A stretch of 7,216 bases of DNA from Actinomycetota bacterium (GCA_016178435.1 JACOTK010000294.1:1-7216); one strand, 5' to 3'; counted from the stretch's first letter, positions 1-6,125 are shown. The notes: generated by a model from the letters alone, not told the origin. Numbers and translations are program-made.

Positions 1-2
1 AC

Positions 3-53
3 ATGCTGACTGCCGCAGCGGAGGCGTTTGCCCATCAAGGCGTGGACGGCTGA
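3..53 (+). CDS. Possible C-terminal tail of an upstream gene (partial)
   Basis: One forward frame is open from the left edge to a TGA at 51-53 and reads MLTAAAEAFAHQGVDG before the stop. It could be the end of a gene lying mostly outside the window, finishing 16 bases before the lspA ATG at 70. Sixteen codons cannot be identified, and another forward frame is also open here, so this is only a possibility. Confidence 0.2.
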   Translation: MLTAAAEAFAHQGVDG

Positions 54-69
54 TTCCGATACCTCAATC

Positions 70-615
70 ATGGAGACCGGCCGCAACGACGTGGTGCAAT
101 GGGGCCCGCAGCACGGCCCCCATCGCCCCCCGCACGGCGATGACTCCCGTGGCGACATGGTGGTTGCACTCCTGGTGATCACCTTCGGCACCATGGCAAT
201 CGACCAACTCGCCAAGCTCTGGGCGATTTCGGCGTTGCGGGGCGGCCCGGTCGAGCTCCCCGGGCCTATCGAGCTGTATCTGACGGCAAATCGGGGCATC
301 GCCTTCAGCATCGGTGCGGGGTCGCGTGCGATAGCCGCCGTCGTCGGACTCTCCTGTGCACTCCTGTTCCTCGTGCTCCGCACGCAGTGGGCAACGGCAA
401 CGCCCCGAGCGCGTCTCGCCTCGGGCCTGCTGGTCGGCGGCGCCTTCGGCAACCTGGTCGATCGGGTCGGGCGCGGTGCGGTCGTGGATTTCATCCACAT
501 TCGTTCCTTCAGCGTGTTCAACCTTGCCGACATCGCCATCGTCGTCGCGGTCGGGCTGCTTGTGATCGCGTTGCTCACCGACGAGGAGGTCCGGTCCGGT
601 CCCCGCCCGGCCTGA
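70..615 (+). CDS. lspA: Lipoprotein signal peptidase (signal peptidase II)
   Basis: This is an integral membrane aspartyl peptidase that cuts the signal peptide from diacylglyceryl-modified prolipoproteins just before the lipobox cysteine. Numbering from the ATG at 70 (181 residues), the family motifs appear in order: DQLAK in the first membrane helix (about 45-49), NRGIAFS (74-80), FGNLVDR (126-132), VVDF (138-141) and FNLAD (150-154). The Asp residues of VVDF and FNLAD match the known catalytic dyad. Four hydrophobic segments fit the family topology. The N-terminus is hydrophilic and extended; a start at ATG 157 would give a typical 152-residue core. TTG 28 has a GGAGG at 20-24 but only 3 bases of spacing. 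I chose ATG 70 because it avoids the possible upstream stop at 51-53, but no start has an ideal ribosome site. The rluD gene that often follows lspA is absent. Confidence 0.95.
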   Translation: METGRNDVVQWGPQHGPHRPPHGDDSRGDMVVALLVITFGTMAIDQLAKLWAISALRGGPVELPGPIELYLTANRGIAFSIGAGSRAIAAVVGLSCALLFLVLRTQWATATPRARLASGLLVGGAFGNLVDRVGRGAVVDFIHIRSFSVFNLADIAIVVAVGLLVIALLTDEEVRSGPRPA

Positions 616-681
616 CATCGCGCCCGGCCTGACAGGCAGCGCCGGCCACCTCCTCATGGGCATCATGTCCCCAACACGACA

Positions 682-732
682 CGAAGAGCGGCGGAGGCAA
701 GGCACCCCAGCCACAGCCCCCACCGCTCTTCG
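682..732. terminator. Inverted repeat between convergent genes, candidate bidirectional terminator
   Basis: CGAAGAGCGG (682-691) and its exact complement CCGCTCTTCG (723-732) flank a 31-base loop; after one mismatch two more G-C pairs extend the stem inward. It lies between the lspA stop at 615 and the minus-strand peptide stop at 744, where a shared terminator would be expected. No T-run follows on either strand and the loop is long, so it is not a classical intrinsic terminator. Confidence 0.45.
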
Positions 733-743
733 GCGTTCGTAAC

Positions 744-866
744 TCAACCCAGGAAGATGTTCAGAAGGTCCATGATGGGAAAGCTGGTGCTCGAGCTGCA
801 CGCGGTGGTCGCGAAGGCAATGCCGACGAGTGCAAGCACGGGAAGGCTGCGTCGAATGATGGTCAT
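744..866 (-). CDS. 40-residue lipoprotein-like or membrane peptide
   Basis: The peptide begins MTIIRRSLPV, continues with a hydrophobic core (about residues 8-19) and reaches a cysteine at 23 in the context FATTACSSS. The basic N-terminus, hydrophobic run and ATTA-C fit a permissive lipobox pattern, although the usual Leu at -3 is Thr. After cleavage only 18 residues would remain, ending in an amphipathic segment MDLLNIFLG. The frame extends upstream to 983, but that part is Pro/Ser/Arg-rich and not signal-like. The short start is supported by AAGGGGGTGA, one base from the ideal Shine-Dalgarno, 8 bases before this ATG (11 from the G-run). It could instead be a small membrane protein or toxin-like peptide. 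I recognise no family. It is convergent with lspA and divergent from the ThyX-like gene. Confidence 0.6.
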   Translation of the reverse strand: MTIIRRSLPVLALVGIAFATTACSSSTSFPIMDLLNIFLG

Positions 867-933
867 GATGAGTGTCACCCCCTTTCGCAACGGTTTGATG
901 TCGATGGTGAGTTCGCCACTGTGACGATTGGCA

Positions 934-950
934 CCTTCCCGGGGGGAAGG
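934..950. repeat. Perfect 7-bp hairpin in a divergent intergenic region
   Basis: CCTTCCC (934-940) and GGGAAGG (944-950) are exact complements with a 3-base GGG loop. The repeat lies between the divergently transcribed small peptide (start 866) and the ThyX-like gene (start 995). Its position suits an operator or a 5'-leader hairpin for the peptide; that role is inference only. Confidence 0.4.
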
Positions 951-982
951 CGAGGGTTCGCGTTCAGGGGCGGGTGAGGCCA

Positions 983-988
983 TAGGCT
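983..988 (+). promoter_or_regulatory. Candidate -10 element for a leaderless ThyX-like transcript
   Basis: TAGGCT fits the TANNNT -10 consensus and ends 6 bases before the GTG at 995, the distance expected when transcription starts at the start codon. There is no convincing -35 box and no good Shine-Dalgarno, which agrees with a leaderless mRNA but does not prove it. Confidence 0.35.
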
Positions 989-994
989 CGCGAC

Positions 995-2602
995 GTGACG
1001 ACGTATTTCGCCGAGGATTGGACCAAGCGTGAGGCGGACATCCTGCGCCGTTATGTCTCGAACCTCGATGGCCCTGTGTTCGCTCTGGTCAACCTGCCGG
1101 AGGTGGTCAAGGGGGCACTCTTCGCCCGTTACAGCCGCACGGACAAGAGCCTTCGGCGCCTCTTCCTCGACGAATTCGTCGAGGAGCTCGAGATCGACGG
1201 CGATGCCGGCATCGATGCGACGGTCGGGGTCCGACGGGCCGAAGAACTCTACGACAAGGTGTTCTACGAGTACGGTGACGATTCGGTTGCCCAACTGGGC
1301 GGGGTGCATCTCGCCTGCGAGCAGGCCTCGAACCTCCTGACCAAGGTGCTGGAGTGGGGCCGACTGATGTCGTACCTGGAACAGTCGACTCGCTACATCG
1401 GTTACGACTCCCGTCTCGGTGGCCGTTACCGCTACCTGCGCGATCCGGCTGTTCTGGCCTCGCCGTTGGGCACCCGTTACATCGGCGATCTCGACCGCCT
1501 GTTCGACACCTATGCGGCGCTGTTGCCCAGGATGACGGACTGGGCACGGGATCGTTACCCCAAGGAGCCGTCCGATTCGGATTTCGTCTACAGACAGTCG
1601 ATTCGGGCCAAGGCACTCGACGCGGTCCGCGGCGTGTTGCCGGCGGCCTCACTCTCGAATGTGGGTATCTACGGAACCGGGCAGGGCTACGAGGCCCTGT
1701 TGCTTCGCATGCAGGCGCATCCGCTGCCCGAGGCTCGTGCCTACGGGCAGCTCATGCTCGTGGAGTTGCGAAAGGTGATTCCATCATTCCTGCGCCGAGT
1801 CGACGTAGCGGAGCGAGGCGGGGCCTGGGCGGACTATCTCGCCACGACGCGCCGAGCAGTCGATGAGGTGGCCGAGCGACTCTTCGGCGGTGACGTCCCG
1901 GCGACATCGCCGGAGGTCGAGTTGATCGACTTCGATCCGGACGGTGAGGACAAGATGCTCGCTGCCATGCTCTACGCATCGTTGAGCCTCCCGGAGTCGC
2001 AGATTCTCGATCGTGTACGAACACTGGGCGTCGACGACCGTCGTGCGATCGTCGACGCCTACGTCGGGAATCGGGCCAATCGGCGACACAAGCCGGGACG
2101 AGCCCTCGAACGCCTGAGCTACCGCTTCGATGTCTGTTCGGACTACGGGGCGTTCCGTGATCTTCAGCGCCACCGCATGCTCACCATCGATTGGCAGCCG
2201 CTCACCCCCTATCTGGGTTATGTGATGCCCGAGGCGGTGGCCGAGGCGGGCGCCGACACGCGGGCTCGCTTCGATGACGCGATGGCACGCTCGGCATCGC
2301 TCTACGAGGCCTTGGTCGACCAACTGCCGGCACAGGCGGGCTACGCCGTCTCCCTGGCCTACCGCGTCCGCTACACGATGCAGCTCAATGCGCGTGAGGC
2401 AATGCACATGTTGGAGTTGCGCACCACCCCACAGGGCCACCCCGCCTATCGACAGGTCTGCCAGGAGATGCATCGACTCATCGCCGAGCAGGCGGGCCAT
2501 CACACCGTAGCGGCCATGATGCGATTCGTCGACCACAACGAAACCGCTCTCGAGCGTCTCGAGTCGGAGCGTCGGGCGGAGCAGCGGCGTCAGGTGACCT
2601 GA
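995..2602 (+). CDS. Duplicated ThyX-family (FAD-dependent thymidylate synthase-like) protein
   Basis: The 535-residue protein looks like two fused copies of the Thy1/ThyX fold; a normal ThyX subunit has about 220-250 residues. True ThyX makes dTMP from dUMP using FAD and methylene-tetrahydrofolate, with signature RHRx7S. In the first half (about 1-270) the signature region is GRLMSYLEQSTRYIGYD: the EQSTRY end is kept (129-134), but the RHR position reads WGR (121-123). In the second half (about 315-515) RHR is intact at 392-394, but position x7S is Pro (QPLTPY). That half also keeps NAR (465-467) and LELR (473-476), matching the ThyX nucleotide-binding C-terminal motifs. Long proteins of this kind are usually annotated FAD-dependent thymidylate synthase. 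Neither half has a complete signature, so dTMP synthesis is doubtful. The start is GTG 995; the N-terminus MTTYFAEDW reads well and no upstream alternative is better. Confidence 0.85.
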   Translation: MTTYFAEDWTKREADILRRYVSNLDGPVFALVNLPEVVKGALFARYSRTDKSLRRLFLDEFVEELEIDGDAGIDATVGVRRAEELYDKVFYEYGDDSVAQLGGVHLACEQASNLLTKVLEWGRLMSYLEQSTRYIGYDSRLGGRYRYLRDPAVLASPLGTRYIGDLDRLFDTYAALLPRMTDWARDRYPKEPSDSDFVYRQSIRAKALDAVRGVLPAASLSNVGIYGTGQGYEALLLRMQAHPLPEARAYGQLMLVELRKVIPSFLRRVDVAERGGAWADYLATTRRAVDEVAERLFGGDVPATSPEVELIDFDPDGEDKMLAAMLYASLSLPESQILDRVRTLGVDDRRAIVDAYVGNRANRRHKPGRALERLSYRFDVCSDYGAFRDLQRHRMLTIDWQPLTPYLGYVMPEAVAEAGADTRARFDDAMARSASLYEALVDQLPAQAGYAVSLAYRVRYTMQLNAREAMHMLELRTTPQGHPAYRQVCQEMHRLIAEQAGHHTVAAMMRFVDHNETALERLESERRAEQRRQVT

Positions 2603-2644
2603 TCGCTCCCACTGCGGACCGCCTCGGCCAAAACGGGAAATGTG

Positions 2645-2676
2645 GCCGGTGGGGTTGATGTTGCCGGTGAGGTTGA
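2645..2676 (+). repeat. Tandem 14-bp near-repeat upstream of the transglycosylase gene
   Basis: GCCGGTGGGGTTGA (2645-2658) is repeated as GCCGGTGAGGTTGA (2663-2676) with one mismatch and an 18-base period. Each copy ends in TTGA, the core of a -35 box. It overlaps the proposed promoter of the LysM gene, so it may be a duplicated regulator site, or chance in GC-rich sequence. Confidence 0.4.
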
Positions 2677-2683
2677 CCATACT
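2655..2683 (+). promoter_or_regulatory. Candidate sigma-70-type promoter for the LysM/SLT gene
   Basis: TTGATG (2655-2660) and CATACT (2678-2683) each match 4 of 6 bases of the -35 and -10 consensus, with the ideal 17-base spacer. Transcription would begin near 2690, giving a leader of about 27 bases before the ATG at 2717. Confidence 0.4.
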
Positions 2684-2716
2684 GGCGACACAGGCGGGCG
2701 GCCGAGGGAGTTTGTC

Positions 2717-3700
2717 ATGCCCATGCAGCCCACCCGCCGTCGCCGTCGCCACGCACGTACCGGTCGTTATCAACTCGGGCCGATTACCCGTCTGACGGCG
2801 GCGATCAGTCTTGCCGCGGTGGTGGGTGTGATCGGCAACGCGGCGACGACCCACGTCGTGCGCAGTGGTGAGACCCTCTCGCACGTGGCCGCTCGATACG
2901 GCACAACCGTTCAGGCCATTGCCGCAGCGAACGGCATCACCAACATTCACTACGTGCGAGCAGGGAGGTTGTTGACCATCGGTGATGAGGCCCCGGCGCC
3001 ATCGGCACCGGCCCCGGCCGGCGAGCCGGTGCCGATCTCGGCCTCCCTGGCAGCACCACCGGCGTCTCCCGAGCCGGCGGTGGCGATGCTCGGGGTGCAT
3101 GTGGTGGTGAGCGGTGAGACACTCTCGGCGATCGCGAAGCAGGTGGGGACGACCGTCGCGAACCTCGCTGCGCTGAACGGCATCACCGATGTCAATCGGG
3201 TCCGCATCGGGACCCGGCTCATGATCCCGCTGCCCGCACCGCCTCCTCCGCCTCCCTCCACGCTGGACCAGGCACGGATTCCGGCCCGTCTCAAGGCCGC
3301 ACCCGAGCGCCAGGCCCTGGCGGGTCGTTTCGAGCATTGGGCGGGCGCCTATGGGGTGTCTGCCGATCTCCTCATGGGTCTCGCATGGGTCGAGTCGGGG
3401 TGGCAGAACGAGGTGATCTCCTCGGTCGGGGCCGTGGGGATCGGTCAGATCATGCCCGCCACGGCGGCCTGGTTGAGCGATCGAGTGATCAAGGAGCCGC
3501 TCGACGTGCGAGACCCCGACCACAACATCAAAATGACCGCGCGCTACCTGCGATGGTTGCTCGATCGCACCGGCGACGATGTGCCCACGGCCCTGGCGGG
3601 CTACTACCAGGGACTCAGCTCGGTTCGCACCACAGGTGTCTATCCGGTGTCCCAGACGTACATCTCAGCGGTTCTCGCAGCGACAGAGGCGTACTTCTAG
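2717..3700 (+). CDS. Secreted LysM / SLT-type lytic transglycosylase
   Basis: The 327-residue protein probably cleaves peptidoglycan glycan strands outside the membrane. It has an Arg-rich N-terminus (7-14), a hydrophobic segment about 25-43 consistent with a signal peptide or anchor, LysM 1 (about 45-88, with VVRSGETLSHVA), an Ala/Pro-rich linker, LysM 2 (about 127-171, with VVSGETLSAIA), a Pro run (172-180) and a C-terminal goose-lysozyme-like SLT domain (about 207-327). The SLT motifs are AWVESGW, with Glu226 as likely catalytic acid, GAVGIGQIMP (238-247) and AGYYQG (294-299). The LysM domains bind glycan. An upstream GTG at 2642 is open, but ATG 2717 has GAGGGAG at 2704-2710 with 6-base spacing and puts the signal sequence near the N-terminus. 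It could be a cell-separation or resuscitation-type hydrolase; the physiological role is not visible. Confidence 0.93.
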   Translation: MPMQPTRRRRRHARTGRYQLGPITRLTAAISLAAVVGVIGNAATTHVVRSGETLSHVAARYGTTVQAIAAANGITNIHYVRAGRLLTIGDEAPAPSAPAPAGEPVPISASLAAPPASPEPAVAMLGVHVVVSGETLSAIAKQVGTTVANLAALNGITDVNRVRIGTRLMIPLPAPPPPPPSTLDQARIPARLKAAPERQALAGRFEHWAGAYGVSADLLMGLAWVESGWQNEVISSVGAVGIGQIMPATAAWLSDRVIKEPLDVRDPDHNIKMTARYLRWLLDRTGDDVPTALAGYYQGLSSVRTTGVYPVSQTYISAVLAATEAYF

Positions 3701-4455
3701 GATCCCTTCACCCGAGCCTGAACGGCCGCCAGACGCTCGGCGAAGAACGGCTGGGCGACCGACCACACCTGGGGCCTCAGCTCCCGCTCGACGGCCTCCG
3801 CATGCGTCGCCACCGTGGCCATGTCGCTCATCGTGGCCTTGACCTCCTGGACCAGCAGTTTGGGCCCCGAAGCGGCGCGGGTTGCAAGGACAAGGGCTTC
3901 GTCGAGCAGGGTCCCGTCGTCGACACAACGCCACACGAGGCCTGCCTGCTCGGCCTGGGGCCCATCGAGGATCTGACCGAACAGGACAAGCGCTGCGGCT
4001 GCCTGTGGGCCGATCGCGTTGCGCAACATCCAGGTGTGGCCCCCACCCGGATGGAGACCGAGGTCGATGAAGCGGGTGTCGAAGCGGGCGCCCGTGGCGG
4101 CCAGGCGGAGGTCGCAGACCAGGGCCAGGTTCATGCCGGCACCGACCGCTGCACCGTTGACCGCCGCGACGGTGGGCAGCGTGGAGCGTCCGACGCGGAG
4201 AAAGCCCTCATAGATCGCACGAAAATCGTCTGCCGACGCCTTCTGCAGGTCGCCCAGCGCTGCTCCTGCGCAAAAGGCCGAGCCCGCACCGGTAATGACC
4301 ACCGCTCCGATGTCGTCGTCGCCCTCGATGCGATCGAAGACCAGACCGAGCTCGGCCACCATCTCGAGGTTCAGCGCGTTGCGGCGGTCGGGGTCGTCGA
4401 GGGTCACCACGGCAACTCGCCGATCAGCATGGATGTCGAGCCTGATCATGTTCAT
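3697..4455 (-). CDS. Enoyl-CoA hydratase/isomerase (crotonase) family protein
   Basis: The 252 residues match the full length of a single-domain crotonase, which binds acyl-CoA thioesters in the cytoplasm. Both oxyanion-hole segments are present: SAFCAGAAL (59-67) and NGAAVGAGMNLAL (100-112), followed by CDLRLA and GLHPGGGHT (133-141). By hand alignment to the well-studied rat hydratase, the two catalytic glutamates are replaced: Glu144 falls on Phe129 and Glu164 on Ala155. A standard syn-hydration of 2-enoyl-CoA is therefore unlikely; an isomerase, hydrolase, lyase or other crotonase reaction is more plausible, and the substrate cannot be told. The gene follows the nuclease gene by 42 bases on the same strand and ends inside a CTAG shared with the transglycosylase stop. 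There is no Shine-Dalgarno before ATG 4455; ATG 4449 is an alternative start. Confidence 0.92.
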   Translation of the reverse strand: MNMIRLDIHADRRVAVVTLDDPDRRNALNLEMVAELGLVFDRIEGDDDIGAVVITGAGSAFCAGAALGDLQKASADDFRAIYEGFLRVGRSTLPTVAAVNGAAVGAGMNLALVCDLRLAATGARFDTRFIDLGLHPGGGHTWMLRNAIGPQAAAALVLFGQILDGPQAEQAGLVWRCVDDGTLLDEALVLATRAASGPKLLVQEVKATMSDMATVATHAEAVERELRPQVWSVAQPFFAERLAAVQARVKGS

Positions 4456-4462
4456 GGGCGGA

Positions 4463-4468
4463 AGACTA
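4463..4468 (-). promoter_or_regulatory. Candidate -10 element for a leaderless crotonase transcript
   Basis: Read on the minus strand this is TAGTCT, a TANNNT -10 element ending 7 bases before the ATG at 4455. With no Shine-Dalgarno in front of that ATG, transcription may start at the start codon. The -35 region is poor, and cotranscription with the nuclease gene remains possible. Confidence 0.35.
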
Positions 4469-4497
4469 TCCGGCTGTGCCCGTATCCGACCCCGCCG

Positions 4498-5445
4498 TCA
4501 GGTGCCTCCGTCAGCCGAGTCGTGGCGGCGGGCGAGGTCCCACTCCTCCGCCCCTGCACAGGTGGGCCTGAGGGCGCACCAACCGCATGCGGGGTTGGGT
4601 GTGATCTGCGGTGAGCGCAGCCCGAGTTGGAGCTCGATGAGGCGGGTGACCCCTGCGATCGTTCGTCGTGCCGCCGCTTCGAGGACCTGTTCGGTGACGT
4701 TCTCGGGGTGGAAACTGGCCTCGTCGAGGTAGTAGCCGGCCAGACGAAACGGCGGAATGCCGATGACCAAGGTGTCGAGGAGGGCATAGAAGCGCAGGTC
4801 GTCGGTGTGGTGTGGGCCGGGACGCCCCGTCTTGAAGTCCACGATGAGACGTCCGGCCGTGTCGGCCATAGCGGTGCCCAGGGTAAGGTCGGCCTTGCCG
4901 CTCAGGATGATCCTGCCGCCGCAGAGCTCGACGCGCAGGCGTGATTCACTTCGCGGCTTCCATGATGGCAGCAACGGGGGCCACTGCTCGAGGAACTTGC
5001 AGACGAGGTCGCCGGCATCGCTTCGCAGCTCCGCGAGCTCGCCCGAGCTGCGTGCGCCCAGAAAGGCGCCGAGATCCCCGCTCTGGGCATCGTCGAGGAG
5101 GCGTTCGATGCCGGCATCGACGAGATCGAGGGCGGCGGGCTCACCCTTCCAGGTGACCGAAAGCTGGATCGCCTTGTGAACCACCGACCCTCTCGCGGCG
5201 GGAAGGGACCAGGCGAATCCGCTCCGCTCCTCGCTCACGTGATGTGCCTCGCAGCCGAGGATACGGCTCAGTGCCTGTTTGGAAGCCCAGAGAGGACGAT
5301 CGAGTTCACCCGCCAGGTCTTCGAGGCTCGTCTCGATGCGTTCGCGCAGGGCCATGGCGAGCGCCGGATCAAAGGTCGGTCGCTCCACGCCGACGCCCCG
5401 TAGCTCACTGAGCACTCGTCGTTGCGCGGGATTCGACACAGTCAT
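4498..5445 (-). CDS. RecB/Cas4-like PD-(D/E)XK nuclease with probable Fe-S cysteines
   Basis: The 315-residue protein shows the RecB-family nuclease core: RGSVVH with His90, SGKADL with Asp186, and IVDFKTG with Asp203 and Lys205, followed by LRFYALL, an equivalent of the QxxxY motif with Arg for Gln. Four cysteines are placed as in AddB and Cas4 nucleases that hold a 4Fe-4S cluster: Cys65 in ALSRILGCEAHH and Cys287, Cys290, Cys296 in ACGWCALRPTC. No helicase motifs are present, so it is a stand-alone nuclease, most like the PDDEXK_1 type; DNA end processing or repair is the likely role but is inferred. The frame continues upstream to 6021 without a credible protein. ATG 5445 was chosen because AGGG lies just before it and the domain begins soon after. 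It is divergent from the small gene at 5518 and probably cotranscribed with the crotonase. No cas genes or CRISPR repeats are nearby. Confidence 0.85.
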   Translation of the reverse strand: MTVSNPAQRRVLSELRGVGVERPTFDPALAMALRERIETSLEDLAGELDRPLWASKQALSRILGCEAHHVSEERSGFAWSLPAARGSVVHKAIQLSVTWKGEPAALDLVDAGIERLLDDAQSGDLGAFLGARSSGELAELRSDAGDLVCKFLEQWPPLLPSWKPRSESRLRVELCGGRIILSGKADLTLGTAMADTAGRLIVDFKTGRPGPHHTDDLRFYALLDTLVIGIPPFRLAGYYLDEASFHPENVTEQVLEAAARRTIAGVTRLIELQLGLRSPQITPNPACGWCALRPTCAGAEEWDLARRHDSADGGT

Positions 5446-5517
5446 GCACCCTAGAGCGCCCATGTGACGATGGGCGCCTCGATCTTGAGTGTCGTACCTC
5501 TCGGGCACCATGGGGAC

Positions 5518-5838
5518 ATGGAAGCGCCGGCCACGGTCATGGAGTTCGCCCGCGTTGCCCGTCTTCTCGCCGATGAGGCCAGACGGCTGGGGTTGTGCGC
5601 GCCGGGATTTCGCAGCCCTCCACGTCTGACGGGGGTCGACCGATCGCTGCGACGGCGCGCCGGGGCTCCGCCCATGGTCTCGGTGCGACTGCGTGGCCGC
5701 CCGCTCGATTGGGTGATCGAGGACATGATCCAGGGGGTGCTGGCGGTCAACGGCCTCGACGGCGCCGACAAGGCCCGGGTCGGCGCTTCGTTGGATGCGG
5801 CCGTGCGACGGGACAGGGGCATCTACCACGCCGCGTGA
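5518..5838 (+). CDS. Small conserved-looking protein of unknown function
   Basis: I do not recognise a named family. The 106-residue product begins MEAPATVMEFARVARLLADEARRL... and has an amphipathic helix (about 8-24), a basic stretch (PPRLTGVDRSLRRR, 33-46), a short beta-like segment VSVRLRGRPLDW (53-64), then a helical C-terminus with WVIEDMIQGVLAVNGL (64-79). There is no signal peptide, membrane segment or cysteine cluster. Codon use is like that of the neighbouring genes, and it starts 72 bases from the divergent nuclease gene. The start is uncertain: the frame opens at GTG 5464 and ATG 5539 is also possible; none has a well-spaced ribosome site. The sharp edges in the protein and its position support a real gene, but no function can be given. 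Confidence 0.65.
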   Translation: MEAPATVMEFARVARLLADEARRLGLCAPGFRSPPRLTGVDRSLRRRAGAPPMVSVRLRGRPLDWVIEDMIQGVLAVNGLDGADKARVGASLDAAVRRDRGIYHAA

Positions 5839-5951
5839 GGAGCCGGCGGACAGATCCATACACCGGAGCGTGTCGAACGATTCGTTTCTCCAGACTCGGC
5901 CTGGCGAAACGGCCTTCAGCGGATCGTCTGTGGACGGAAGTGCATGAATCC

Positions 5952-5976
5952 ACGGGGAACCAGGTAGATTCCCCGT
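5952..5976. repeat. 8-bp inverted repeat, possible terminator
   Basis: ACGGGGAA (5952-5959) and TTCCCCGT (5969-5976) are exact complements around a 9-base loop. It lies 113 bases past the stop of the small unknown gene and upstream of the DUF4193-like promoter. No T-run follows, so it could be a terminator stem, an operator or an unrelated structure. Apart from this and short palindromes near 5877-5887 and 6032-6042, I see no gene in 5839-6048. Confidence 0.35.
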
Positions 5977-6048
5977 CTTGCGTGGGTCGGGCATGAGTCG
6001 CTGCTTTCGCCTGCCTCTCACGCTCCGAATGTCTTCGCCGAAGGATGA

Positions 6049-6077
6049 CTGGCATTCGCGGTGGGAATGACTAAAGT
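6049..6077 (+). promoter_or_regulatory. Candidate sigma-70-type promoter for the DUF4193-like gene
   Basis: CTGGCA (6049-6054) and TAAAGT (6072-6077) each match 4 of 6 consensus bases with a 17-base spacer. Transcription near 6084 would give a leader of about 40 bases carrying the AAGGGA ribosome site at 6115-6120. Confidence 0.45.
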
Positions 6078-6125
6078 CCGCCCGCGGTTCTCAAATGAAC
6101 CGGACACCGTTTTCAAGGGATGAGC

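Noticed and set aside
64..801. Minus-strand 245-codon frame opposite lspA
   Set aside because: lspA has all family motifs in the plus frame; the antisense product has no recognisable features.
867..983. N-terminal extension of the 40-residue peptide to 79 residues
   Set aside because: The extra part is Pro/Ser-rich and not signal-like, and the strong ribosome site serves the inner ATG at 866.
1784..3523. Long minus-strand open frame (579 codons) opposite the ThyX-like and LysM genes
   Set aside because: It spans two well-supported genes and their gap, is His/Arg/Gly-rich without domains, and is the expected shadow of GC-rich codon use.
3337..4614. Plus-strand open frame (425 codons) across the SLT domain and the crotonase gene
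   Set aside because: It overlaps clear domains on both strands, has a low-complexity composition and no recognisable motif.
4498..5838. CRISPR-associated locus suggested by the Cas4-like nuclease
   Set aside because: No repeat-spacer array or other cas gene is present; PD-(D/E)XK plus cysteines also occurs in repair nucleases.
5446..6021. 192-codon upstream extension of the nuclease frame
   Set aside because: The extension has no domain character, lies opposite the small gene at 5518-5838, and the nuclease fold begins soon after ATG 5445.
5839..6119. tRNA or other structured RNA gene in the gap before the DUF4193-like gene
   Set aside because: No T-arm or cloverleaf pattern was found; only short palindromes and one 8-bp inverted repeat are present.
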